From assembly GCA_964619265.1 (NCBI GenBank), contig CAZUCE010000022.1, positions 1 through 64,000 of the forward strand: a stretch of 64,000 bases of DNA, in the 5' to 3' direction. The stretch's first letter is position 1; each line of letters starts with the position of its first letter. Below, in pieces: positions 17,413 to 24,583 of the stretch. Under the pieces are notes generated by a model. The model was given only the letters and a program-made list of their open reading frames with translations. It was not told the origin of the DNA and made no database searches. The DNA comes from CAZUCE01 sp964619265 (GTDB lineage Bacteria > Planctomycetota > UBA1135 > GCA-002686595). A program made the translations under genes and the position numbers.

Positions 17413-17630
17413 AGCGCTACCCGCTTCCCACAATTGAAGCCATCCACTCCGTGTATCGCCCCAGGTAGCGAACCCATGAGTTTGGGGAGCCGGATGCGTT
17501 CATCGCGTACGTCCGGATCTGTGGGAGCCCTGGGGCGGCAACGCCCCAGGCCCACCCGGCGAATTGCCAACAGCCATTGACTCACGCACCGGCAGGATTC
17601 CGGCCCGCAAGGGAGTTGTGCAGCAACGCC
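17395..17630 (+). repeat. 18-bp direct repeat: IS right end and a solo copy
   Basis: The sequence GAGTTGTGCAGCAACGCC occurs at 17395-17412, forming the right tip of IS copy 2, and again, identical, at 17613-17630. The 200 bp between contain a group II intron-like hairpin pair. The second copy is likely a leftover end of another related element, or the product of a rearrangement. Confidence 0.8.
17487..17555 (+). other. Possible group II intron 3' remnant (domains V-VI)
   Basis: Bases 17487-17520 (34 nt) start GAGCCGGATGCG and end GTCCGGATCT. They resemble intron domain V: the AGC triad near the 5' side, a CCGG/CCGG lower helix, a short upper helix and a CG bulge. Directly after, 17521-17555 form a strong hairpin (GTGGG/CCCAC outer, CCTGGGGCG/CGCCCCAGG inner, GCAA loop) in the position of domain VI. 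No reverse transcriptase or upstream intron domains are present, so at most it is a 3' scrap. The domain V helix has an imperfect upper part, and the assignment is tentative. Confidence 0.4.
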
Positions 17631-17647
17631 GGTTCACCCGAAACGAC

Positions 17648-17676
17648 CGGAGGGCCCCTCAAAGAGGGGCCCTCCG
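17648..17676 (-). terminator. Strong hairpin terminator for the minus-strand gene
   Basis: A perfect 13-bp stem, CGGAGGGCCCCTC at 17648-17660 with GAGGGGCCCTCCG at 17664-17676 and loop AAA, 35 bp beyond the stop of the gene at 17712. On the minus strand it is followed by a short T-containing stretch (GTCGTTTCGG). Confidence 0.65.
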
Positions 17677-17711
17677 CGAGTTGGAAGCCTAGGCCTACGG
17701 CCCGGCTGTCT

Positions 17712-18947
17712 TCACTTCTTCAGCTGCTTCCGCCCTGAACCCAAGTCGGGGCGCTGAAGCCAATCCCATTCTCGAGCGTGAACACCACCGCTCACGTGCG
17801 AGAGGGTCATCCGCGAGAGAGTCGGAGTGCTGAAGATTTTACTGTAGAGCGCACACCGTTCGTCCTCCGAGAGAAGGTCGACCGTGAAGTTCAGTGTGGC
17901 CGATTGAGTCACGGCCCGTCCCTTGCTGCGTGTCGTGATGTGCGCCTCATCGACGCCAACGACGTAGTCAAGGGAGAGGGTCTTGAACAGATCCACGACG
18001 CGTCCCGACACGTTGGGGATGTTCGGAATCACAAGTCGGCGAGTTGAAACCACTTCATTGGCGAGTCGATTATGGACCGTCTGCGCGGTGGGTCCGACGA
18101 AAGGGGAGGACTGACGGATCGGGATCACGTCCCCCAGTTCGTCGAGAAAGGCCTGGGCCCGCTCGGAGGTGGCCTCTCCCGGGAAGCTCGCGGAGAACCA
18201 GCCACAGGCCCGTTTTCCGGCCACTTGGACGTGCAACTCCTCGATGTTCGCATCCAGGTCGTTGGCAAGCCGAGTGATCACTGACACCAGTCCCCCTCGG
18301 TCGTGCGTGTAGATTGGGCCGGACACCATCACGGACTCGCCGTTCCGGGGGCTACGTAACGGCCCCGGAAAGTGCTCGTCCAACACGATTGAGAGGTCGC
18401 TATCCCCTCTGAATCCCGAAACATGCACGTTGCGACGCCAGCCTAGCGGACTCTGCTGCCAATCGACGGGGATTTGGCGGAGCCAGTTAAGGCCGTCGTT
18501 GTTCATCGGGAAGAACTTGCTCCCCTTGAAGTACACACAGCCGAGGACCAGTTCTCCAGCCTCTGCTCGCAGCTGGATGAGATCGCGGTACGGCTCGAGG
18601 CCGGACCCACCGGTCACGGGATCCACCAAAAAAAGGCAAGTCCCGGGGTTCTCTTCGAGTTCGCGCCATGCAGATTCGAAGTTCTTCGGGCTCAGAAACC
18701 TTGCCTCAGTCTTCTTCCCTAGAGACTTCAGGCGCTCTTCTACCGTTGGGAGGTACTTCGAGCACCCTTGTGTGAAGAACACGTAGGCTCGTTCATCTTC
18801 TCCGGTCGCCGCACGGACCTCCGGACCGCGCTCCCCAGCGATGTGCTTGTAGTGCGAAGGCCCCCTTGAGCCGGAGTAACCGGGGTGCCCTTCGCCATCC
18901 GATGTGCGCGAGTCCGAAACAGTGTTCGGTGAGCTGAGATTCTTCAT
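17712..18947 (-). CDS. Unknown protein with two ACT-like domains
   Basis: A 411-residue soluble protein that I do not recognise as a named family. Residues 1-50 are polar and probably disordered. Residues ~55-160 look Rossmann-like (RAYVFFTQGCSKYL, PGTCLFLVDPVTG, ELVLGCVYFKGSKFF). Residues ~208-280 resemble an ACT domain: VMVSGPIYTHDRGGLVSVI, then NDLDANIEELHVQVAG. Residues ~310-390 resemble a second one (LVIPNIPNVSGRVVDLF, DYVVGVDEAHITTRS, ATLNFTVDLLSEDE). Paired ACT domains occur in regulators such as GcvR and bind small ligands, so a sensing or regulatory role is a reasonable guess. The ATG at 18947 is the first start; a strong terminator follows the stop. It is intact inside a region otherwise full of decayed mobile DNA. 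Confidence 0.7.
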   Translation of the reverse strand: MKNLSSPNTVSDSRTSDGEGHPGYSGSRGPSHYKHIAGERGPEVRAATGEDERAYVFFTQGCSKYLPTVEERLKSLGKKTEARFLSPKNFESAWRELEENPGTCLFLVDPVTGGSGLEPYRDLIQLRAEAGELVLGCVYFKGSKFFPMNNDGLNWLRQIPVDWQQSPLGWRRNVHVSGFRGDSDLSIVLDEHFPGPLRSPRNGESVMVSGPIYTHDRGGLVSVITRLANDLDANIEELHVQVAGKRACGWFSASFPGEATSERAQAFLDELGDVIPIRQSSPFVGPTAQTVHNRLANEVVSTRRLVIPNIPNVSGRVVDLFKTLSLDYVVGVDEAHITTRSKGRAVTQSATLNFTVDLLSEDERCALYSKIFSTPTLSRMTLSHVSGGVHAREWDWLQRPDLGSGRKQLKK

Positions 18948-19339
18948 GTGCTATGTCTTTTAGCCGTTTTTGATTGGTCGCAGACCTTGCCGCCGACTCG
19001 CCGCGAAGCGGCTGAAGTGACATTCCAGAGAGTCCGAGGACCGACGCCAGACCGAAGTTCGGCGTGTGAAGATTGGTTAAAGAGCGAAGCTGCCGCCATC
19101 CGTCCGGGTTGGACTGCGAGGGTCGTTCCAGCTTTCGTGCAGTCCATGTAGGACGAGGCGGGCGGGGTTGCCACCCCAAAACTCAGTGCCTCGCCAAAAT
19201 GCCGTTCCAGGGTTCCAAGGGCCGATCGGATGGCATGGTTGTGTTGGCTTTGCCAGGCTGGGCTGACGATCAGCTTGGTATTTGCCCTAGTGGGGATGTT
19301 CCGATTGCTCTAGGTGCGACCCGGTGCTCGAGAGCCTGC
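18948..19339. other. Intergenic, no gene seen
   Basis: About 0.4 kb between the start of the ACT-like gene and an integrase remnant. It must hold the promoter of the minus-strand gene, but I cannot point to one. Short open frames here have no coding character that I recognise. Confidence 0.4.
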
Positions 19340-19800
19340 CCTTCGGCAACAGCTCAACGTCTTGCAGCGCGGAGCAGGTCGACCCGCGGTTCGTGAACGG
19401 ATCGCCTGTTCTGAATCGCGCTCTGTCGCCTTTGGGGCAGATGGACGGAGGCGTTGGCGCTCGTAAAGCTGGAGGCGGGGATCCGGTCGCATCGCAAGGG
19501 CTTCCGCGCTCATTGGAAGCGGAAGGGTGGATCAGGTCCGCGTCGACCGAGGATCAACCGGAAGCTGCAGGCGCTTATTCAGGAAGTGGCGTCGAGCTAT
19601 CCGCTGTGGGAAGCATCACGGATCCACGCAGAGTTCCTAGCCCTCGGGATCGAAGCCTCCGAGCGAACCGTGCTCCGCTACATGCCGAGGAAGCGACGCC
19701 CGCGCGGTACGCAGGCGTGGAGCACCTTCCTACCCAACCACTCCAAGATTCTCGTCGCTGTCGACTTCTTCGTGGTGCCCACACCGCCGCGAGTTTCCAG
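19340..19800 (+). pseudogene. IS-type integrase-core transposase, truncated and frameshifted
   Basis: Remnant of an rve-fold transposase. An N-terminal helix LRQQLNVLQRG is readable near 19345, then after frame changes KLEAGIRSHRKGFRAHWKRKG, NRKLQALIQEVASSYPLWEA, SRIHAEFLALGIEASERTV and LRYMPRKRRPRG. It ends in NHSKILVAVDFFVVPT, where the Asp is the first residue of the DDE triad. Homology stops at about 19790; the rest of the catalytic core (second Asp and Glu) is missing. Frame changes and the missing C-terminal half mark it as dead. Confidence 0.75.
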
Positions 19801-19975
19801 GGAGCCTAGTACTCGTGAACCCGGTCACGTATTCCTAGCCACCCGTCCGCGGAACGATCCGTGCGGCGCCGGACAGCACTCCAACGTGCCTCGCGGGTTC
19901 GGCACGGGTGCCACGGAGAATCAGGTCCGCGGGGAATCGGTGTCGCAGGGAACCCGCGCCGCGGGCGAGCGGCGG

Positions 19976-21235
19976 TTAGCCCTCAGCCAGCGAAGCCTTG
20001 CTGATTTGTTCATCGGTCTTTACGGAGACCGAAGCCTTGTCTTCGGAGAACTTCTTCCAATCGGGGACCTGGCCCAAAAGCTCCTTCATGGGATTTTCCG
20101 GTGCGAGCTGGGACTCTGGGTCGACGGTAAAGAGCCCTCGGCTGAAGGCTTCCAAGGCCTCCGGGGGAAGCTCCGGTTGTTTCGGAAGCTCGCCCCATTC
20201 GAACATGAACTCCGCCAGCCAGTAGGCCCTGGAGAAATCCTCCTCAAAGGTCTGGGCTGCGGCCGCAGCTCGGGCCTGGGCGTCCCACCACGCCTTCATC
20301 CACAGAACGTAGAACGTCAACGTGGCCCCGAAGACCAGCAACGCCGGAACGACCGCGTACAGACGCGGACCTGAGCTTTGAAATACAGCGTGGACATAGA
20401 GGCCGATGGCTGCGGCGAACAGGGTCCAGCAGGCGATGTGGATCCGGATGCGTTTGCGGGGTGCAGGTCCCGAGCGACTGAACTCCCGGTGGCGCTCTAG
20501 GACAGCCTGGAAGCTCTCTTGGAGTTTGCGGCGCGCATGGGATTGCTTGCGGCCATCCAACTCGGCCCGTTCCTGCCGCAAGGATTGCTCGCGCTGTTCT
20601 AGATCCGCTATCCGCTCCCGGTAGCCGGCTTCCCGTTGTTGGTCGCGTTCTTCGAACTGCTCGCGGGCCTGCTGGATCTGTATCTGAATTTCCGACTGCG
20701 CCCGGATCATCGAATCGCGAAGTTCCCTGTGCCCAGACAGAAGTTCGGCTTCACGCTTCGCAAGGACTTCCTGCTGACCCTGCTGAACCTCGCGCAGCTC
20801 GGCGGCGGGCCCCTGGTGGGGCTCGAGGATGTATTCTTGGGGTTCGAAGTGCTTGCGAAGCGCACTCACGAGATACTCGCCGAGGCTGGAGTACTGCCCC
20901 TTTGAAATGACGGTGATCAGGTGGTGGGGGCCTTGTTCCTCTTCGCAAAGAGCAGCGTTTAGGTTCGGATTCCAGATGGCCGAGAGGGACTCGATCCTCT
21001 CGAAGGAGTCGCCCATGAGCCGTTTGAGAACTTGAGCGACCTGGGCAGGAAATTCAGAAGCTTGAGTCGGGGCTTCGAGCGAAAGTAGATCGCTGTGCAG
21101 GTTCGTGGTGATCGTCAACCGGGCCGGCTCGGGGATATAGACGCTCGCCTGAAGGCAGGCGAGCGTGAATCGCTCAAGCGTCTCTGCCGGCGCCTCACGG
21201 CGGACGTCAAACGCCACGTTGGGTCGAATGCCCAT
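19976..21235 (-). CDS. Coiled-coil protein with two membrane segments
   Basis: A 419-residue protein of unknown function. The frame is open to 21667, but I prefer the ATG at 21235: it has AGGAT seven bases upstream and the extra N-terminal part is low-complexity and Pro/Ser-rich. Residues 1-130 form a globular domain (VAFDVRREAPAETLERFTLA, ARLTITTNLHSDLLSLE, HHLITVISKGQYSSLGEYL). Residues ~145-245 are a long charged coiled coil rich in Gln, Glu and Arg (EFEERDQQREAG, LEQREQSLRQERAELD). Two adjacent transmembrane helices follow (HIACWTLFAAAIGLYVHAVF and YAVVPALLVFGATLTFYVLW), then a cytoplasmic-looking tail. It is the first well-preserved gene after the decayed island. Confidence 0.7.
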   Translation of the reverse strand: MGIRPNVAFDVRREAPAETLERFTLACLQASVYIPEPARLTITTNLHSDLLSLEAPTQASEFPAQVAQVLKRLMGDSFERIESLSAIWNPNLNAALCEEEQGPHHLITVISKGQYSSLGEYLVSALRKHFEPQEYILEPHQGPAAELREVQQGQQEVLAKREAELLSGHRELRDSMIRAQSEIQIQIQQAREQFEERDQQREAGYRERIADLEQREQSLRQERAELDGRKQSHARRKLQESFQAVLERHREFSRSGPAPRKRIRIHIACWTLFAAAIGLYVHAVFQSSGPRLYAVVPALLVFGATLTFYVLWMKAWWDAQARAAAAAQTFEEDFSRAYWLAEFMFEWGELPKQPELPPEALEAFSRGLFTVDPESQLAPENPMKELLGQVPDWKKFSEDKASVSVKTDEQISKASLAEG

Positions 21236-21629
21236 CGATGAATCCTCTGCTGGGTCTTGATTGGGGGGGGGCGTCGCTTGGGAGTTAGGCGCTGGGGAGT
21301 TAGGGCCACTTCTACCCGGCTGAATACATCTTCGATAGCTCTTCTGCCCTGCTCCGCCGGCGAGGGCCGCATGGCCAGGGTGGCGAACCGGACTAGCCTG
21401 GGAGCAGGAGGCCTCGCTTTCCTGCCTGGGGCCTCTGTCTGGGGCGGTCGCGGGCTGCGCCGGGGACTGCGCCGGGGGCTCGGCGACCGAGCCGCGGGAT
21501 TCCAAAAAGGTCGGCCCGGCGCCTGGGTAGAAGGGCGAACCAGCGGTCTTGGGCCTCAAGCGGATCGGGGCTGGCCCCCAATCGCCTTTGGATCCCCGGC
21601 CGGCCTCCGAGGGATCTCCTGGATGAAGC
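21236..21629. other. Gap between coiled-coil gene and xerC
   Basis: About 0.4 kb without a supported gene on either strand. It contains a run of nine G (21263-21271) and a 10-bp direct repeat GGGAGTTAGG at 21280-21289 and 21295-21304. The downstream minus-strand frame extends through it without homology. The promoter for the coiled-coil gene should be here. Confidence 0.4.
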
Positions 21630-22592
21630 TCAAGAGGCCCCGCCGGGTCCCTTTGAACCACGGGCACGGGGGTGAGCTAGTTCGTAGGCCGCTCGCAGTC
21701 CCTCCAGCGAGGTGTGGGTGTAAATCTGGGTGGTGACCAGGTGCGCGTGACCGAGGAGTTCCTGTACGGCGCGCAGGTCGGCGCCGCGCTCGAGGAGATG
21801 GGTGGCGAAGCTGTGGCGCAGGGTGTGGGGCGTGACCCGTGCGCGCAGGCCGGCTCGCAAGGCGGCGGCGTTTACGACGCGCTGCAGGCTGCGGGTGGTG
21901 AGCCGGCCGCCGCTGCGGTTGAGGAACAGCGCGTCGCCGGAGTGTTCATCGGGCTGCGGGCGACGGGGGTCCCCGCGGTAGTTGCGCAGCGCTTCGAGGG
22001 CGAACCGTCCGAGGGGGGCAAGGCGCTCCTTGCGACCCTTGCCCCTCACGCGAATCAAGCCGCGCGCTTCGTCCAGGTCGGAGGCGTTGGCTCCGGTGGT
22101 TTCCGCGGCTCGGGTTCCGGCGGAGTAGAGGAACTCGAGCAGGGCTCGGTCGCGGGTTCCGTTTCCAGAAGTTTGGTCCGGCGCCAGGAGCAGGGCTTCG
22201 ACTTCGCGTTCCGAGAGGTGCCCGGGAAGCGGACGTCCGCGGCGTGCGGGACGCAGCCCGAGGGCCGGGTGAACATCCAGCTCACCTTCGGCGACCAGGC
22301 GCTTGAACAGGCCTCGGGCGGCGGAGAGCCGGCGCTGGATCGTGACGCGCGACAGGCCGCGTTCGTCGAGTTCGGCGAGAAACGCGCGGAGGTTCGAGGA
22401 GCGCGTGTCCGCGAAGGTGGCCAGGCCCTGCCGGGTCAGCGAGCGCGCCAGATCCTCGAGATCGATGCGGTAGGCGCGCAGGGTGTGGGGGCTCGCACCC
22501 CGGGTCGCGGAGCGATGGGCTAGAACGCGCTCGATGGCTTCCGCGAAGGGAGGCCGGAGCTCGAGCTCCGCTGGGTTGTCTAGGTGGGCCAC
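21630..22592 (-). CDS. xerC: Tyrosine recombinase XerC/XerD family
   Basis: Site-specific tyrosine recombinase, 320 residues. Residues 1-110 are the SAM-like core-binding domain (SPHTLRAYRIDLEDLARSL, TIQRRLSAARGLFKRL); the catalytic domain follows. Active-site residues are all present: R161 (SAGTRAAE), K185 (GKGRKER), H256 and R259 (TPHTLRHSFATHLL), H282 (LLGHAHLVTTQ) and nucleophile Y291 (IYTH). The length and the HxLRHSFATHLLERGADLR segment fit the chromosomal Xer proteins that resolve dimers at dif, rather than phage integrases. The usual GLRxSE is replaced by GTRAAE, keeping the arginine. The start is a GTG at 22592. XerC versus XerD cannot be decided from sequence alone. Confidence 0.87.
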   Translation of the reverse strand: MAHLDNPAELELRPPFAEAIERVLAHRSATRGASPHTLRAYRIDLEDLARSLTRQGLATFADTRSSNLRAFLAELDERGLSRVTIQRRLSAARGLFKRLVAEGELDVHPALGLRPARRGRPLPGHLSEREVEALLLAPDQTSGNGTRDRALLEFLYSAGTRAAETTGANASDLDEARGLIRVRGKGRKERLAPLGRFALEALRNYRGDPRRPQPDEHSGDALFLNRSGGRLTTRSLQRVVNAAALRAGLRARVTPHTLRHSFATHLLERGADLRAVQELLGHAHLVTTQIYTHTSLEGLRAAYELAHPRARGSKGPGGAS

Positions 22593-22632
22593 GGCCTCCT
22601 CAGCCTAGGCCGCCAGGGGGGCGGACCGCCCG

Positions 22633-23058
22633 TCAGCGGGTTCGGCCTTTCTCTTTGGTGCGCTTGTTCGCGTCCTTGCCCAGGTCCTTGAGGCTGTCCT
22701 TGGCGCTGTCCAGGTAGGTGCGGAAACCGGCCAGGAGCACTTCGCGCGACCTAGGGTTGAGCCCGGCGGTGAAGCCAAGCTCCTCGGACTGGGTGAGGAC
22801 GCCGAGCAGCGCGTCGGCCTGATTCGACTGGGCCGCGATGACCGTTGTCAGGGCCTCCACCTGGGTCTGCAAAGCAGCGTGCCCGGCCTCGAGCTTCGTG
22901 ATCGCGACCGCCTGGGCCTCGACGCGGGCGGCCAACGGGCCGGACTGGGGCGCGGGGTCCTGGACGGCGTCCTGGAGTCCTCCAGCGAACGGGCCGGTCA
23001 CCAGGCCGGCGCCGAACAGGCCGAGGGCAGCGAGAGGATGGAGGCGATGGATGTTCAT
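22633..23058 (-). CDS. Small exported protein with coiled coil
   Basis: A 141-residue protein starting at the ATG at 23058. It has a hydrophobic export signal or anchor near the start (LAALGLFGAGLVTGPFAGG). A heptad-rich segment follows (ARVEAQAVAITKLEAGHAAL, TQVEALTTVIAAQ), then a helical region and a very basic tail (KDANKRTKEKGRTR). No family recognised. An upstream extension of the frame (28 residues) has no signal-like features, so the internal ATG is preferred. It lies between xerC and the MFS transporter, all on the minus strand. Confidence 0.65.
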   Translation of the reverse strand: MNIHRLHPLAALGLFGAGLVTGPFAGGLQDAVQDPAPQSGPLAARVEAQAVAITKLEAGHAALQTQVEALTTVIAAQSNQADALLGVLTQSEELGFTAGLNPRSREVLLAGFRTYLDSAKDSLKDLGKDANKRTKEKGRTR

Positions 23059-23161
23059 GGGGCGGAAATCGGGTGGTGGGAGCAAAAGACTGGAGCGCCG
23101 CAGGGCCGACTCTCCCGGGCCGGGTACGGGGAGGCCTCCCAAGTGTGGGCTCGGTTCTGTC

Positions 23162-24511
23162 TCAGGGGGCCGGTTCCGAGCGTTCCGGCGGATCGGGAAG
23201 CTTGGCCGTCAGCATCAGCGGGATCAGCAAAAACGCTGCTCCGAGGTAGTAGGGCGCCCAGGGCGCGAGGCTCCAGTAAAGGCCGGCGCCAAGCAGCGGG
23301 CCGATGGCCCGGGACAGGGCGCCCATCGAGCGGAAGCTCCCGAGCGCAAGGCCCTGGTGTTGATCTGAGGCGTACAGGCTGACCAGGGCGCTGAGCGTCG
23401 GCATTTCGAGCGCACTGCCCGCCGCGAGCAAAAACAACCCCGCGTAGAGCATCGGCACCGTTCCGGCTGCACCGGTTAAGAGAAACCCGGGGATCAGGAG
23501 GATCAGCCCGATGCGGCACAGCTTGCGTTCGCCCATCTTGGGTGCCATGCGGCGTACGAAGCCACCCTGGACGAAGGCGATGGTGAGTCCGATGAACACG
23601 AACATCCAAGCGTTTTGGAGCGGCCCGAATCCGAGTCGCTCGGCCGCTAAAAAGACCAGCGTGAATTCCATCGCGGCGAAGGCGATTGCGTAGGTCAGGT
23701 AGACCAGGTTGGCCGTCGTTACGCCCGGCCGGGCAATTTCGCGCAGGGCGGCAAACGGGGCGAGCTTGGCGCGCAGCGCGCCCGGTTCGACAGCGTGAGC
23801 GGAGCGTGTTTCGGGGAAGCGTGCAGCGGCCCAGGCAAAGTTGAGCAGGGCGAGCAGCAGGGCCACCAGCGCCGGTCCCGAGAACGGATTGACGCCGTAG
23901 CTGGCGGCGTCCGGGCCGAGCGTGCCGAGCACGTCCAGGTACCGGTGGGCGAGGCCGCCGAGGGCCGGGCCGAGCACGAAACCCAGTCCAACCGCAATTC
24001 CAATCACGGCCATGTTCTTGGCGCGGTCGCGGGGGGCCGAGATGTCGGCGACCACCGCGCTCGCGGTCGACACGTTGCCGGCCATGATGCCGCCCAAAAT
24101 TCGCGACAGAACCAGCAGCGAGAAGCTGCCGGCAAAAAACCAGGCAAGGTAGGAGACCGCGGTGCCAAACAGGGTGACCAGCAGGGTGGGCCGGCGTCCG
24201 ATGCGATCCGAGAGCGCGCCCCAAAGCGGCGCGAACAGGAACTGCAAAATGGAATAGAGACTGCCCAGGATCCCCCCGAACAAAACCACGACCGCGAAGT
24301 CCGCGCCCGGCCGTCCCGCGACGATTTCAGTCAGCCGCGCCACGAGGCGGCCGACCAGGCTGTCTGGCCCCTCGCGCCCCAGGTAGTGCTCCAGCATGTC
24401 CGGAAACAGCGGGAACAGGATCGAGAAGCCGATCAGGTCCAGGAAGACGGTCAGGAACACGAGGCCCAGGGGGCCGCGCGTGGAGGAGGAGCTGGATTTC
24501 TCTGCTTGCAC
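23162..24511 (-). CDS. MFS transporter, TetA-like (DHA1 type)
   Basis: A 449-residue major facilitator protein with about 12 transmembrane helices. Helix 1 is LGLVFLTVFLDLIGFSILFP. Motif A follows helix 2 as GALSDRIGRRPTLL, and the loop-4/5 region has RILGGIMAGNVSTASAVVADI, typical of the TetA/DHA1 drug:H+ antiporter branch. Helix 5 carries the antiporter-like GLGFVLGPALGG motif (motif C). The two halves are joined by a loop around residue 230-245. A GTG at 24511 is the likely start, since the frame further upstream is polar and would overlap the divergent pabB by 72 bp or more. Substrate unknown; multidrug or tetracycline-like export is only a family-level guess. Confidence 0.85.
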   Translation of the reverse strand: MQAEKSSSSSTRGPLGLVFLTVFLDLIGFSILFPLFPDMLEHYLGREGPDSLVGRLVARLTEIVAGRPGADFAVVVLFGGILGSLYSILQFLFAPLWGALSDRIGRRPTLLVTLFGTAVSYLAWFFAGSFSLLVLSRILGGIMAGNVSTASAVVADISAPRDRAKNMAVIGIAVGLGFVLGPALGGLAHRYLDVLGTLGPDAASYGVNPFSGPALVALLLALLNFAWAAARFPETRSAHAVEPGALRAKLAPFAALREIARPGVTTANLVYLTYAIAFAAMEFTLVFLAAERLGFGPLQNAWMFVFIGLTIAFVQGGFVRRMAPKMGERKLCRIGLILLIPGFLLTGAAGTVPMLYAGLFLLAAGSALEMPTLSALVSLYASDQHQGLALGSFRSMGALSRAIGPLLGAGLYWSLAPWAPYYLGAAFLLIPLMLTAKLPDPPERSEPAP

Positions 24512-24583
24512 GAGCGTCTTTGTAGCCTGCTGGAGCTCGAACCGAGCCGGCCGGCTCGCGCTTCCCTCACATCGCCCTTCGCT

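Noticed and set aside
21236..21667. N-terminal extension of the coiled-coil protein to 563 residues
   Set aside because: The added 144 residues are Pro/Ser/Gly-rich, overlap xerC, and the internal ATG at 21235 has a ribosome binding site.
23055..24224. A 389-codon frame overlapping the MFS gene in another minus-strand frame
   Set aside because: It is a shadow of the MFS transporter gene; its translation is Arg/Pro/Gly-rich without domains.
23795..24583. Extension of pabB upstream to give a 757-residue protein
   Set aside because: The extra N-terminal part is antisense to the MFS transporter gene and low in complexity; homology begins after the GTG at 24584.
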